A program made the position numbers and the translations under genes. This document shows, piece after piece, positions 30,069 through 41,144 of a DNA stretch of 64,000 bases. Source of the DNA: Eremothecium cymbalariae DBVPG#7215 (Eukaryota; Ascomycota; Saccharomycetes; Saccharomycetales; Saccharomycetaceae); assembly GCF_000235365.1 (NCBI RefSeq), contig NC_016456.1, positions 372,001-436,000 of the forward strand, written 5' to 3'. Numbering within the stretch: position 1 is the first letter of the stretch; each line of letters begins with the position of its first letter. Under the pieces are notes generated by a model that saw only the letters and a list, made by a program, of their open reading frames with translations, was not told the origin of the DNA and did no database searches.

Positions 30069-32603
30069 ATGAAAAGACCAATGGATCTCGAGTTGAGTTT
30101 ATACCCATGTGTGGTTAGTATGGTTCCATCAGGAGTTTCAGATATTCAGGTGAAACGTCTTGTTCAGGACCTTGCTCAGGCTATATCTACTGGATCTAAA
30201 GAGCAAGCTTCTCGAATGCTAAATTTTTATAAGAGTGAAATGGTTCAGTCACAAGAGCAAAGTCAGCAGTGGGCCAAATTAGAAATGTTTATACAGGTGT
30301 TGGAGAGTTTCAGTAGTGGTGAGCAGGTTGAGAAGTATTTATCTGTGTTAAATTCAGCTTCTCGGGAGGTTCCGCTTAGAGCAGGTAAATCTGCAGCTGG
30401 ATATTTGAATCCGGATACCCTACAGCACCATAATTCTATCCTTTCTCCTTCTGGTGCACCAAGTGTTTATGCCGATTCATTTGAGAATGTTGAAAGATTT
30501 TCGGATCGTAGATCAGCTATAACTTCTTTTTATGGTGGTCCTTCAATGAAACTTGCACATAATGATACCCCATTAGCACACTTATCTGATCCTTACTATA
30601 GTACGATGGCTTCAGAGACGGATATTTTGAAGTACATTTCATACACGTTGTTGGCCACCACTTCTAGTTTGTTTCCTATCACCAATCAGTCAATTGAAAT
30701 CCCTGCGAATATCCCGAATGGAGAAAGTGGAGTTTTCCATTGTGTATTCGAGGCAGCGTTGTTGTATCAGTATTTGAGTCAACAAGTCGAAAAGTACAAG
30801 TCTACAACTACACTGTCGCCACTAAAGGTTAACTTTTTGACTGTGGTTTCACACAAGCTACGAGAATATACCAGGGTTGTGAACAGACTATCTAACACTA
30901 TTGGTTCTGAGACTGTAAAATCAATATACAGCCAACTCTATACCCAGATATTAGTATTCCGGTTCTATTATGGATATTTGCAAAAGTTTGAACAAGTCAG
31001 GGGCGATCAGTTAATATCCGAATTTGATTCTTTAAAGCAACATGGCGATCCATTGATCAAAGGACTTGCGGAGGAAGTGTTTTCTACTTTAATTGACCTC
31101 TACATGGAACATCTAATATTCTGGTTAGTGAGAGGTCAACTTAAATCATTACACGATGAGTTTTTTGTTTCTAAGCTTCAGAATTCTGATGCAAGGAATG
31201 GTGTGAATTTTACGCTTTTAGAAGATAAGATCCCAGGCTTTATTCCAGTTTCTGTTGCTCAAAAGATCTATACAGTTGGGAAAAGTTATGTTTATTTGGA
31301 GGTATATATGAAAGAAATTGAGTGGGCAAGTAATTTTTCTACAAAATACATGACGAAATTTGCATCCCTCCAAAAATCCACCATCTCGGAGGGCTTTTAT
31401 GAACTTGTTCATGATCAATATATCGAAATCACTTCTTTCGTCAATGTGACTTTGCAAGAAAAGTTTTATTATAACGACACTGTAAGAGTTTTAAAGGATA
31501 TATTGCTAATGGGTAGAGGAGATTTTATCGACAGTATTATCAATAATGCCTCCAGTTTTCTAATGGAACCAGTTCATCAGCTGCAGAGTTATCAGCTAAC
31601 AAAATGTCTACAGGAATCTGTTCAAAGGTCATCTTTAAGGCATTATCTAAACAAACAGGATAAAAATACTATTATCAATAAATTAGATGCACGTTTATTA
31701 GAATCTGGGCACGGTTCTATTGGTTGGGATGTGTTTACCTTAGATTATTTGATTGATCCCCCATTGAGTATTGTATTGAATGTTAATCGTTCTGGCAACA
31801 AGAAGGAATATCTCCGAATATTTAACTTTCTTTGGAGAATGAAAAAAAATAACCATTTCTTTCAAGACGAATGGTTAAGCAACATTGCGTTGATGAGGGA
31901 TTTTAAGAAGATTCGTAGGAATAACCCATTGGTTAAAGATATAGTCAGGAAAGTCTCTCTTATTAATGTACTAAAAAATCAAATTCAGCAATTTAATCAA
32001 AAACTAGAATCTTACTGTTTCACAAATATTATAGAACCCAGGCATAAAGAATTTAAAAATAAATTATCCATGAAAGAAAACAGTTTCCAAGAAAGCTTTA
32101 ACATCGTCACCCTAAAAAACGGCCTAAAACTGATTGACGGAATATTAAAACCAAGATTAGATTTCTTGACAAAGATTAATGAACAAGCAGTACAAGCCGC
32201 TGCTTCGGGTCTGAAACAGTACACAATTGATGAGTTGGACAGCATCCACAATAAGTATTTGAACAGCGTTCTTGAACATAAACTACTAGATGCCCAAAAT
32301 GGAAAACCAGCAGGGAAGTTTACGAATCAATATCTCCCAGTGACCTTGATAATGTTGATGAACCAGATGTTCGATTTTGTCTTGACTTATGCCGAACTAA
32401 ATGGAATTATACATGAAATACTAATCCAGTTGAATTTAGAACGTCATGATAACTTGAATGACAATTTGGTAAGATTCAATTTGGTAATGAAAAATTTAGT
32501 GAATTTGTACAAAATATTCCAGAACAGCTCCTTTGCGTTGATAAAAGATTTAAAATTGGATGGTAATGAGGACATGGCTAAATTAAGTAGAATATTACGT
32601 TGA
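30069..32603 (+). CDS. SPC98: Gamma-tubulin complex component Spc98
   Basis: GCP3-type subunit of the gamma-tubulin small complex at the spindle pole body. The 844 residues compare with 846 in S. cerevisiae. GRIP1 is recognisable from ILKYISYTLLATTSSLFP (about 195), and GRIP2 from LDARLLESGHGSIGWDVFTLDY (about 540) and EYLRIFNFLWRMKKNN (about 580). The start at 30069 gives a MKRPMDLELSLYP N-terminus; a second Met at 30081 aligns better with the family start, so the first four residues are uncertain. N-terminal 100 residues contact Spc110 in Sc. Position matches YNL126W. Confidence 0.94.
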   Translation: MKRPMDLELSLYPCVVSMVPSGVSDIQVKRLVQDLAQAISTGSKEQASRMLNFYKSEMVQSQEQSQQWAKLEMFIQVLESFSSGEQVEKYLSVLNSASREVPLRAGKSAAGYLNPDTLQHHNSILSPSGAPSVYADSFENVERFSDRRSAITSFYGGPSMKLAHNDTPLAHLSDPYYSTMASETDILKYISYTLLATTSSLFPITNQSIEIPANIPNGESGVFHCVFEAALLYQYLSQQVEKYKSTTTLSPLKVNFLTVVSHKLREYTRVVNRLSNTIGSETVKSIYSQLYTQILVFRFYYGYLQKFEQVRGDQLISEFDSLKQHGDPLIKGLAEEVFSTLIDLYMEHLIFWLVRGQLKSLHDEFFVSKLQNSDARNGVNFTLLEDKIPGFIPVSVAQKIYTVGKSYVYLEVYMKEIEWASNFSTKYMTKFASLQKSTISEGFYELVHDQYIEITSFVNVTLQEKFYYNDTVRVLKDILLMGRGDFIDSIINNASSFLMEPVHQLQSYQLTKCLQESVQRSSLRHYLNKQDKNTIINKLDARLLESGHGSIGWDVFTLDYLIDPPLSIVLNVNRSGNKKEYLRIFNFLWRMKKNNHFFQDEWLSNIALMRDFKKIRRNNPLVKDIVRKVSLINVLKNQIQQFNQKLESYCFTNIIEPRHKEFKNKLSMKENSFQESFNIVTLKNGLKLIDGILKPRLDFLTKINEQAVQAAASGLKQYTIDELDSIHNKYLNSVLEHKLLDAQNGKPAGKFTNQYLPVTLIMLMNQMFDFVLTYAELNGIIHEILIQLNLERHDNLNDNLVRFNLVMKNLVNLYKIFQNSSFALIKDLKLDGNEDMAKLSRILR

Positions 32604-32959
32604 ACGCTTGCTAAATAAAGAGCAGACAAATTTCATGCGAGTAATATTTTTTAAGCATATATGTAATATACATTTATATCTATCATATCATTTCAATGCA
32701 GGTGTATGATTATGGACAGTACGTAGCTAATTATTTTAATCAATACAAAGCGACCCCAAATTATTCTGAAATACAAACTAGCAGTTATCGTAAATACTCC
32801 TAAAGGTTTAAAAATGATAATGAAGATCTTAAATAAACTGGTCTGGAATTAAATAGATATGTTGTCTTATTCATTGTATAATCTTAAATCTATGTAATCA
32901 TAACCCACGAATGAAGCCAAAAAGGAATTTAGTGAAAATTCCATCATCTTGATAATTTG
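32604..32959 (+). promoter_or_regulatory. Gap between SPC98 and NAF1
   Basis: About 355 AT-rich bases with no gene seen. It holds the SPC98 3' end and the NAF1 promoter. No distinct site recognised. Confidence 0.35.
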
Positions 32960-34636
32960 ATGTCATGCGATGAGCTGCAGGTAAAAAGGATAAAGAACCA
33001 AATAAACAAGCATAAAGCCATGTCTGTGGATTCTACTGTTTCAATAAAGGAAAATAATGAAGAACCAGGTTCTGTGGAGAAGGAATTAGCACAAAACACT
33101 GCTACTGACGCATTCTCCATCGCTTTAGCCAATCCGGAAAATGATGAGATGAAAATTCAGCTACCAAAGGAAGACATTGACTTAAATGGCATTAGTTCCG
33201 ATGAGGAAGAAAACAGTAAAAGTAGTGCTGAGGTCTCAAGTACTATGCATGTACAAGAAGCAAAGGAATGCCAAAAATATGATGTGGTTGCTGAGTCATT
33301 GGAAGGTAGCGACAATGGTAATTCTGTGCAGGTTAATTCTATCCAAAATTTTGATGCCCAAGAATATTCACCAAAAGACTCTTCAGATGCTTCAGATGCT
33401 TCAGACGCTTCAGATGCTTCAGATGATTCAGATGATTCACATTCTTCAGATTCATTGGAAGATTCATCAGAAATAGAGGTTGAAGAAGATGAAGACGGAC
33501 CTGCGGCACAAAGCCCAATCCGTTCAAAGAACGAATTGGTCGAAGAGCCAATACCTACAATTCCTGAAAACTTTAAAATTGATGAAAATACTACCATCCA
33601 TGAAATCGGTTTATTGAAATCTGCTTTTGAAAATAACATCGTGATCGAGGCAGCAGTTTCAGGTGAACATAGAGTTTTACAAGAAGGAGCTATTTTTTGT
33701 TTGGCTGACCGTACAATTATTGGTCCTTTGTGTGAAGTATTTGGGAAGCTATCTAACCCATTTTATCGTATTACTGTTTCAAAGGATTCCAAAGATATTA
33801 TTGATAATTGTAAATCCCAATTGGGCGCTAAAGTTTACTTTGTGGTCCCAGAAGCCCATTGGATAGACACGTTTCAGATCAAACAATTTAAAGGCACAGA
33901 TGCATCTAATGGTGCGGATGAAGAGATACCTGAGGAGGAACAGGAGTTTTCAGATGATGAACGTGAGGCAGAATTCAAGAGGCAAAAGAAGATGGCTAAG
34001 AAAAGAAAGAACGGTTGTAATCATGAAGCTGGGCAAAGAAAACAGAAGAACACACCACGAAACGCAGTTGTGTATCCAAAGGTAAAATTACCTATTTCCA
34101 TGGTAAGATCAAATGCAACACATCCGTCCTATAGATCTCGTAGTTCGCGGATGCCGGAAGAACCTGCAGTGCATGCAGACAAACCAAATGAGCAATATTA
34201 TTCAACAGCCGCTTCTAATAATAACTCTTATCATACTTTCCAAAACCAATACCTACAGCAGCTGCCAACTCCATTTCCACAACCAGCAGTCCAATTTGGT
34301 GCCCAGCCTCAAAGTATATACCCTGTTGGAAACCATAATTTTGCACCTCAACAGTGGTATCAACATCCCCCTCAACCCCCAACAGAACAATATCCCCAGT
34401 ATCATACAATTGCTGCCTATCAGCAATTTCAGATGGCAAACCAATCTAACCATCAGCAGTATCAAAATCAGCAGACAAGCACACCTTCAATCAATCAGGC
34501 ACAGCTATTGCATCAAATTTTATTCCAGCAGCAGCAACAGCAACAGCAGCAGCAACAGCAGCAGCAACAGCAGCAACAGCCACCGTACCATCATACCGAA
34601 GGGCAAAACAATCTTCCATCCCGTGAGTTAAACTAA
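32960..34636 (+). CDS. NAF1: H/ACA RNP assembly factor Naf1
   Basis: Shuttling factor that loads Cbf5 onto new H/ACA RNAs before Gar1 replaces it. The product is about 558 residues (Sc 492). The conserved Gar1/Naf1 core runs from about 215 to 305 (EIGLLKSAFENNIVIEAAV, GPLCEVFGKLSNPFYRI). Before it lies a Ser-Asp repeat with 9-base units (about 140-165). After it come a Lys/Arg patch (KKMAKKRKNG) and a Gln/Pro/Tyr-rich tail with a long Gln run. The start is uncertain: ATG at 32960 gives MSCDELQV; ATG at 33020 gives MSVDSTVSIKEN. It converges on MSH1 with only 50 bases between. Sc orthologue YNL124W. Confidence 0.92.
   Translation: MSCDELQVKRIKNQINKHKAMSVDSTVSIKENNEEPGSVEKELAQNTATDAFSIALANPENDEMKIQLPKEDIDLNGISSDEEENSKSSAEVSSTMHVQEAKECQKYDVVAESLEGSDNGNSVQVNSIQNFDAQEYSPKDSSDASDASDASDASDDSDDSHSSDSLEDSSEIEVEEDEDGPAAQSPIRSKNELVEEPIPTIPENFKIDENTTIHEIGLLKSAFENNIVIEAAVSGEHRVLQEGAIFCLADRTIIGPLCEVFGKLSNPFYRITVSKDSKDIIDNCKSQLGAKVYFVVPEAHWIDTFQIKQFKGTDASNGADEEIPEEEQEFSDDEREAEFKRQKKMAKKRKNGCNHEAGQRKQKNTPRNAVVYPKVKLPISMVRSNATHPSYRSRSSRMPEEPAVHADKPNEQYYSTAASNNNSYHTFQNQYLQQLPTPFPQPAVQFGAQPQSIYPVGNHNFAPQQWYQHPPQPPTEQYPQYHTIAAYQQFQMANQSNHQQYQNQQTSTPSINQAQLLHQILFQQQQQQQQQQQQQQQQQQPPYHHTEGQNNLPSRELN
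33382..33444 (+). repeat. In-frame 9-base tandem repeat in NAF1
   Basis: Units of GCTTCAGAT with variants (ACTTCAGAC, GATTCAGAT) encode SDASDASDASDASDDSDDS. Likely to vary in copy number; Asp/Ser content suggests an acidic disordered linker. Confidence 0.8.
34529..34578 (+). repeat. CAG/CAA polyglutamine tract in NAF1
   Basis: About 17 consecutive CAG or CAA codons, encoding a poly-Gln run just before the NAF1 C-terminus. The mixed codons interrupt a pure trinucleotide repeat. Confidence 0.85.
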
Positions 34637-34686
34637 ATAGAGCACTTTTTAATTTATGTATGTTCTACAGAACGAATTTATGGTCT

Positions 34687-37554
34687 TTACGAATTTGTTA
34701 AAACTTCTTTGGCGACGGTAATTGCTTCTTCAGGAAACCCAGATAGTTGGGCAACTCTAACGGCATCTGAGTTGCGACAGACACCTTTTCTGATTTTGTG
34801 ATCATAATAAAATGAATTCTTGCCCTCCACTATTCCAGTCCTATAAAAATGAACCTTTTCTTGACTTTCTTTGTTAAATTTGGTTTGGACTAAATGGAAT
34901 AGTTCATTTCCGAAATGAGTTGCAAATAATGTTCGGCATTTGTTATGTTCAAGCAAGTACTTTAAAGTTGCAAATGCAATACCAATGCCATCTTTAGCGC
35001 TCGTACCACGGCCAATTTCGTCTAATATAGCTAGAGAATTTTTCGTTGCGCCCTTTAGGATGAAACCAGTTTCGATCATCTCAACCATGAATGTGCTCAT
35101 ATCATTATACAAGTCATCTGCGGACCCAACTCTACTGAATATTTTATCAACTAAACCAATACGTGCACTGTCACAAGGTACATAGCAGCCTATCTGAGCT
35201 AGAAGCACAATTATAGCTGTCTGTCGTAAAAATGTTGATTTTCCACCCATGTTCGGGCCAGTAATGACCCATAAATTACCTGAATCCACATTACAATCAT
35301 TATCAGTAAAGTTCTTCAAAGATCTCGATTGTAATCCGTCCTCTACAACTAGATGCCTTCCACCTATTATCTCCAACTTTCCGCTGTATTCTAATTTAGG
35401 ACAAACAAGGTTTTTTTCTAGAGCAAGTACGGAGAATGAAGAGAGGACATCAAGATAATCTATGGTCTGAGAAATCTGTCTTATTTGAGAACTATGCTGA
35501 ACAATCTCTTGCTTAAGATTATTGAGCAAAAACTCTTCTTCGGTGAGAATTTCTAATTCTGATATTTTTATAGATCTTCCCAGATCTTCCCAAGGAGAAT
35601 GTGATAACCAGCATGTGTTCGATGAGCGTCTAATAATCTGAAATTTCTGATTTTGTAGCAGTCCACCCTCTTTAACATATTCCACAATATTTTTGATGGA
35701 TGCGGCCCCTCCAGAAACATAAATTGCAGGATCGTTGTCTTTTTTCAATTTCTTAAGCTCAATTTGGCGAGCTTTAAAGTTGTTTAAAAACAAATCTTGG
35801 TAAGCACTTAATAAAGATTTTTGCTTTTCGATAAACGTATCACGTTCTTTATGAAGTTGACCCAACTTACGTGATGCAATGGGGTTGAGAACACCAGGCT
35901 TTGATTTTCGGACAAAACTTTCAGAAACAGCCGCTTCTCCGTCATCTGGAATCGATTTGGAATCGATGACTCTTTCATCTTGAGAAAGACGAGAATTATC
36001 AATCAAATCGATAATCTTATCACTAATTGAATGCTCAAAGCTTAAGGTGGAACTCATATCCTCGAAAAATTTCTTTGTATCTTTCGGAATTTTGGCCTCT
36101 GTTAATAATTCTTTGAAATTATCACTAATCACAGAGGCTTTTTTCAGCGACTCAGATATCTGAAGTAATTCTCTGGCATCACCCTTTCCAAATGAGAATT
36201 TCTGCAATAAACGAGACATATCCACTGTGGATTTAATATTTCCAATTAGAGTTTGTGTGCCAAACCAGTTGTCAATAAATATTTTTATAAGTGTTTGTCT
36301 TCTCTGGAGTTCATCTAACTGCATCGATGGAGCTGATAACCACTGTGTTAATAGCCTTGTACCTGGTGAAGTCACAGTTCTTCTAATTGTAGATAGCAGT
36401 GAACCCTTTCTAAGGTTATCTCTAATAGTAGAATGTAACTCGAGTGCGGAGCTTGTACGAGAATCAATTTGCATTATAGAGGTTGTCAGCTGTCTTTGAG
36501 GAAATTGTAAGTTTACTGCAACATATGGCAAATGTTCATCAATGTAAATTAATGTGTTTCGTAAAGATGCTGTTTCCTTTTGTGATAAAGAGTTCAGTAC
36601 GATGTCGAACTCTTTCTTCGTAGCATTTGATTCACCACTGGTAAAAAGATAATAGAATGAATCAATCGACCTATATCTGCTTGGTAACTTGTGATATTTG
36701 ATAAAATACTTTTTAAGTTCAGTTAGTTCCGGATACCATTCGCCATCTGGAATTTGGTATTTTACTAGCTCCTCATCCAACAAAACTTCCTTCGGTCTGA
36801 TTCTCGTGATAGCTGATACTAAGTCCCTCAATATTACTTGCTGTACGAACAATTCGCCTGTAGAAATATCACACCAACATAAACCGATCCTTGTACTAGC
36901 ATCTGCCAACCTCTCGAAACAATTTTCAGGAAACTCTATATTTAATAGAAATTGGTTCTCGTTTAAATTCTCGAATGCTTCGTCAATATATGTACCTGGA
37001 GTCACAATCCTTGTAACTCGCCGGTAAATCTTTTGCTCATTATCTGCCATACTTCTCGTTTTAAATTGGTCAGCAATCGCTACACTGTACCCGTATTCCT
37101 TGATCAAAACCTTCAAATGACGACCAACTTGTTCCACTGGAAATCCAGCAAACGGAACTTTACCATGTTGATATTCACGATATGTTAATGTTATATTTAG
37201 CTTGGGAGCATATCTTTCAGCATGTTCAAAATAAAGTTCATAGAACGATCCTATCTGAGTTAACACCACATACTCACTGTACTTGTCCATCAAATCTTTC
37301 ACATATTGCAGTGAGGGAGGAAGGGAATTTTTTGTAGTTCTACCCCCTCGATCTGTAATATTAGCAGGTTTCCCACATATATCAATATGGTTAACTTTTA
37401 TTCGACCACTTGTTCTGTTTTCGTTCTCAAGAAGTGGAAGTATCAGCTTCTCCACCAATGGCTTGTTCGGGATTGTAGAACTTTGGCTGGATCTTTTACA
37501 CAGTAAAATTCGAAAAGGGCTTCTAAATATCCTACCAGCTGTTGATTGAAACAT
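34687..37554 (-). CDS. MSH1: Mitochondrial MutS homologue Msh1
   Basis: Mismatch-recognition ATPase that maintains mitochondrial DNA. The 955 residues compare with 959. The N-terminus MFQSTAGRIFRSPFRILLCK is basic, hydroxylated and free of acids, as a mitochondrial presequence. MutS-I is present with the Phe-X-Glu mismatch motif in QIGSFYELYFEHAERYAPKL (about 102-121). The Walker A GPNMGGKSTFLRQTA lies near 762-776, with AILDEIGRGTSAKDG as Walker B. C-terminal helix-turn-helix is likely. It is between NAF1 and SET1; YHR120W adjoins YHR119W in Sc. Product looks complete. Confidence 0.96.
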   Translation of the reverse strand: MFQSTAGRIFRSPFRILLCKRSSQSSTIPNKPLVEKLILPLLENENRTSGRIKVNHIDICGKPANITDRGGRTTKNSLPPSLQYVKDLMDKYSEYVVLTQIGSFYELYFEHAERYAPKLNITLTYREYQHGKVPFAGFPVEQVGRHLKVLIKEYGYSVAIADQFKTRSMADNEQKIYRRVTRIVTPGTYIDEAFENLNENQFLLNIEFPENCFERLADASTRIGLCWCDISTGELFVQQVILRDLVSAITRIRPKEVLLDEELVKYQIPDGEWYPELTELKKYFIKYHKLPSRYRSIDSFYYLFTSGESNATKKEFDIVLNSLSQKETASLRNTLIYIDEHLPYVAVNLQFPQRQLTTSIMQIDSRTSSALELHSTIRDNLRKGSLLSTIRRTVTSPGTRLLTQWLSAPSMQLDELQRRQTLIKIFIDNWFGTQTLIGNIKSTVDMSRLLQKFSFGKGDARELLQISESLKKASVISDNFKELLTEAKIPKDTKKFFEDMSSTLSFEHSISDKIIDLIDNSRLSQDERVIDSKSIPDDGEAAVSESFVRKSKPGVLNPIASRKLGQLHKERDTFIEKQKSLLSAYQDLFLNNFKARQIELKKLKKDNDPAIYVSGGAASIKNIVEYVKEGGLLQNQKFQIIRRSSNTCWLSHSPWEDLGRSIKISELEILTEEEFLLNNLKQEIVQHSSQIRQISQTIDYLDVLSSFSVLALEKNLVCPKLEYSGKLEIIGGRHLVVEDGLQSRSLKNFTDNDCNVDSGNLWVITGPNMGGKSTFLRQTAIIVLLAQIGCYVPCDSARIGLVDKIFSRVGSADDLYNDMSTFMVEMIETGFILKGATKNSLAILDEIGRGTSAKDGIGIAFATLKYLLEHNKCRTLFATHFGNELFHLVQTKFNKESQEKVHFYRTGIVEGKNSFYYDHKIRKGVCRNSDAVRVAQLSGFPEEAITVAKEVLTNS

Positions 37555-37793
37555 TTAAACAACCCATTAATGTGCATAAAGATATGATTGTGTGTTTTTT
37601 GGTCCTTAGAATTCGTAGAATCACCAATCTGATCTTGAATTAACGCGAATTTTTTGCACGTAGATTTATTAAAAGATGCAGGTTTTGCTGCGACTTATTT
37701 TGTTGCGCCAAGTTTACGAATATTAAAAAATTGGAAAGTTGGAGGACTATGTATACCAAGTATATTATTTAAGCTTAATGAAGGCATTATTAT

Positions 37794-40781
37794 TCAGTTT
37801 AAAAAGCCTTTACAGGTTGCAGCTCCACATAAGCACGGCAATCTCTCTTCATCATCAACCTCTCGTTCGAATTTGTAGTCATAAGTTAGTTCTTCATTAG
37901 CAGCAATGTCTCGCAAAGCATATATAACTATTCTCTTTCTACCACCAACTTTAATAATCTTAGCGGTACAACTAGGATCACAGCAATGATTAATAAAACG
38001 GGCAATACCCCCCTTCTTGGTTGCGTCGATAACGGTGTATTCATCAATACGAAATAAGTAACTTGAACCTATGCCACTCTTCAAGTATCTATTTTCCCTC
38101 ATTTCGGCTACGGGCTGTCTGATCATTTCACCAACATATTCTATTATCATTTCCTTGGCTGCAATAGGCTCCAAGGCATATAATCCCCAATTGTGAATAG
38201 GAGAACGTGCAAATGTGACTTGTTTCTTACGCTTGGTCAATTGGTTTAATGATAACAGTTCTGACTCAGTGCCGATGGCTGCCTTTTGTGCTTCTATATC
38301 TTGTTGAAATCTTCTCTGTAAGGCTCTATTCACCCGAGATGAAGTTGGTTCAGGGGTGTGATTGTCCTGCTCTTGGTGGTCTGTGTCCGTTTTGGTACTG
38401 TCTATGTTGTAAATATCATCTGACGTATGATGGTACACTGTGTTTAACGGCTGATGAAGCCTACGACGATGAGGTAAGTAACAAGATTTAATTTTATCGG
38501 GAATCTTTCTAAATCCTTCAGCTTTAAAACAGCCTGAAGAAGACTGTAATGAATTGTCATAAGCTACTTCGTTCAATTTCGCCTGAGTCTCTTGGTTTTT
38601 CATGGTTTCTTCAAAATCTCTATGGAGTTTCCATGCATAGTATTCAATATGCTCAATCACATTAGAGACAGCTTCTTCTTTGTAGCCTAATACCCTTTTC
38701 AAGAGATCTACATCTTCCGAGTCTTTAACAGCTTTTTGTATATTAACAATGGAAATTTTTTGGTCCATTTTTTCAAACTCTTCCAATGGATAAACTGGTT
38801 CCGGTATATCCCCAGGAATAGGTCTGAATTTTTCTTCATAAGACATTAATTCCTTTATCCGTTCTTCAGATAAGCCAGCCGTCTTAGATTTGATGCTATC
38901 TGGTTCAGGTGTAGTGGCAGATGACTCACGCTTTAGCTTCTTGGCCTCAGGCTGACCCATTATGTCATCAAGTTCATATTGCTCATCATAATCATCTTCA
39001 GAAGATGAGGAGTCTGAATATTGTTCCTTCATATTAGTCGAAGATGAAGCTTCTTTCGACAAAGATTCATAATTAAGCATATGTGCCATTGGTGTTACCA
39101 CTTTCTTTGTTATGCGTTTCTTTGAAGAAAGGATTTCTGATTTACCGGTAATGCCTCTCTTTATTGCTCTTGTAGGGTCCTTCTTCTTGTAAGAACCTCC
39201 GTAAATATTAAATATGCCAAAATCTTCTGTAATTAAATGTTCCTTTTTGACTTTTTCAGCCATAAGTTTCTCTAATCTCTTTTTCTCTTCCTGTTCCTTC
39301 TGTCGTTTTGACACTATATCTGGATAATTGGACGGATTCAAAGAGTCGAATACAGTTGGCCCAATTAGTCGTCTCCTAATATCTTTATGCAATGCAATCT
39401 TCAATTCGTTTAGGATATTCATAAGAGTAGTTTCCACAAGTTCATCAACTGTTGCATAGGTCTTTGGGATATCTTGTTCAGTTGTTGGTTTCTTTAATCT
39501 ACGAGCTTTGATGTTTGGCTCAATTAATATGAACTTCATTTTAACCGGGACTCTTCTTCGTCTAGACAAAAGTGTCAAATGTGAAGACTCCATTTGATAA
39601 CATCTTCGAGCTTCAGCTATCTCATTAAATATGATGTAAATGCCGGTATAATGGCTTATGATCTTCACCCAATTATAGTTTTTTAACCCAAACTTGAAGT
39701 CTTCACTTGTGATGCCATGCAATACGCAAAATTTACCAGATACGCGAAGTACTGCCCTAGCATTGACTGTTTTTTCCAAGTCAGGTGGGATTCTTAAAAT
39801 AGGGGACGTGGTTGGTATTGCAACTTGTGACTGAGATATAGGGGACAAAGTAGCAATTGTACCGGTAGTTGATGGCACTTGCTGTTTTGATAACTCTTGG
39901 CGCACTTTTGCAGCGCGCTGCACGTTTTCATTCACAAATTTGTCAATGGTCTTCTTTAACATACCATTCTTATTCAGCTTCACAGCAAATCTTATCCCCG
40001 AGACAAGATAGTTTTGTTTTGCAAATTGTTTCACTGCTTTGTAAGCATGCCTGTACGGTCCATCTATGTTACCCTCTAGGTCTGTGTATCTGATGAGGTA
40101 AACGTTTAAGGGCAGCGCACTGTTCGGATCATTGAAACTTTCAAAGTGAGCAATCTCACCAAAGGTTCCAAAGAAGTTTTTAATTATGGAATCTTGAATG
40201 GATGCCGCATTAACCTTTTGAACGGGGAATATGATAATCTCTTTAGGTGGCTCTGGTCCAACCGAATGCGAATCGTAAGCTATTCGTGGCATGATGGCTA
40301 ATGAGGATCTTGCCTTCCGTGCAGTCTCTGCATGAGGGGTGAGACGGGGATCCAAAGGTTTTTCCTCAGGATTACGAGCCTTCATAATGGGACGCGGTTT
40401 CCCACTACTAGTATCCTGCACAATAACATAGCCCATGGGCGGAAGCTTGTCACTATGCCAGCTGGTCATCTTATCTCGGTGTATTAGTTTTTGCTCGTGT
40501 ACATCGAAATAGTGGTATTTAGCTGTGAATTTTTGCGAATTCCATTTCACTACAGGCTGCGGCCGCTTAAGATGAACTGTCACACTCTGCTTAACTGGGA
40601 AAGTACTTGAATTTTGATATCTTGAAGGCTGGTTTGTATCTCTGTCTCCATCAATACTTATTGACGTATTGGAATACCGGTATTTATTGTTGCCGTTTTC
40701 GTACTTACCGTTCCGTATAAGCGAATTCAGACCATACCTCGAATTACCTTGGTAATTTAAATGATTATAATAACCAGACAT
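37794..40781 (-). CDS. SET1: Histone H3 lysine-4 methyltransferase Set1
   Basis: Catalytic subunit of COMPASS. The 995 residues compare with 1080. In order: a disordered N-terminus, RRM-like region (about 160-260; [21 protein letters not shown] onward), second RRM-like region near 350-450, a central acidic Ser/Glu tract ([11 protein letters not shown]), n-SET including the WIN motif-like [16 protein letters not shown], and SET plus post-SET at about 858-995. The AdoMet/lysine motifs [19 protein letters not shown] and [10 protein letters not shown] are intact; the post-SET Cys set ([13 protein letters not shown]) ends the protein. Shares a divergent region with ORC6. Confidence 0.97.
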   Translation of the reverse strand: MSGYYNHLNYQGNSRYGLNSLIRNGKYENGNNKYRYSNTSISIDGDRDTNQPSRYQNSSTFPVKQSVTVHLKRPQPVVKWNSQKFTAKYHYFDVHEQKLIHRDKMTSWHSDKLPPMGYVIVQDTSSGKPRPIMKARNPEEKPLDPRLTPHAETARKARSSLAIMPRIAYDSHSVGPEPPKEIIIFPVQKVNAASIQDSIIKNFFGTFGEIAHFESFNDPNSALPLNVYLIRYTDLEGNIDGPYRHAYKAVKQFAKQNYLVSGIRFAVKLNKNGMLKKTIDKFVNENVQRAAKVRQELSKQQVPSTTGTIATLSPISQSQVAIPTTSPILRIPPDLEKTVNARAVLRVSGKFCVLHGITSEDFKFGLKNYNWVKIISHYTGIYIIFNEIAEARRCYQMESSHLTLLSRRRRVPVKMKFILIEPNIKARRLKKPTTEQDIPKTYATVDELVETTLMNILNELKIALHKDIRRRLIGPTVFDSLNPSNYPDIVSKRQKEQEEKKRLEKLMAEKVKKEHLITEDFGIFNIYGGSYKKKDPTRAIKRGITGKSEILSSKKRITKKVVTPMAHMLNYESLSKEASSSTNMKEQYSDSSSSEDDYDEQYELDDIMGQPEAKKLKRESSATTPEPDSIKSKTAGLSEERIKELMSYEEKFRPIPGDIPEPVYPLEEFEKMDQKISIVNIQKAVKDSEDVDLLKRVLGYKEEAVSNVIEHIEYYAWKLHRDFEETMKNQETQAKLNEVAYDNSLQSSSGCFKAEGFRKIPDKIKSCYLPHRRRLHQPLNTVYHHTSDDIYNIDSTKTDTDHQEQDNHTPEPTSSRVNRALQRRFQQDIEAQKAAIGTESELLSLNQLTKRKKQVTFARSPIHNWGLYALEPIAAKEMIIEYVGEMIRQPVAEMRENRYLKSGIGSSYLFRIDEYTVIDATKKGGIARFINHCCDPSCTAKIIKVGGRKRIVIYALRDIAANEELTYDYKFEREVDDEERLPCLCGAATCKGFLN

Positions 40782-41144
40782 ATCCTACAAGGCTGCCGAT
40801 GTTTCCTTTGAACGACATCTATATGCAAACATACTACTGGCTTTCTGTGTTTAAATAATTCGTGACTTTAAAAGAAAGTTAAGAATCATGAAGTACGAAG
40901 CACGTGATCCATTCTTGCTTCGCCAGGATAAGCTAGAACTTAGCTAGAAGACCTATATTATACTCTGATCACGGTTCTTACCCCTCAAAGTGTTAACGGT
41001 TTCTGTTTTGTTTTATGTGCATCAGTTTTGGCAATGTATCTTGGTTGAACATGAATCGTTTTGAAAAGTTGGTTGGACTTTTCAAATATAAATGAAATTG
41101 ACCGAACATACTACCACAGATGCTAAAACGATTGAAGAGTAGTC
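40782..41144. promoter_or_regulatory. Divergent SET1/ORC6 promoter region
   Basis: 363 bases with an E-box CACGTG at 40901-40906. No gene seen. Confidence 0.4.

Noticed and set aside
37654..37878. 74-codon plus-strand ORF next to SET1
   Set aside because: Overlaps the 3' end of SET1 on the other strand and has no recognisable features.
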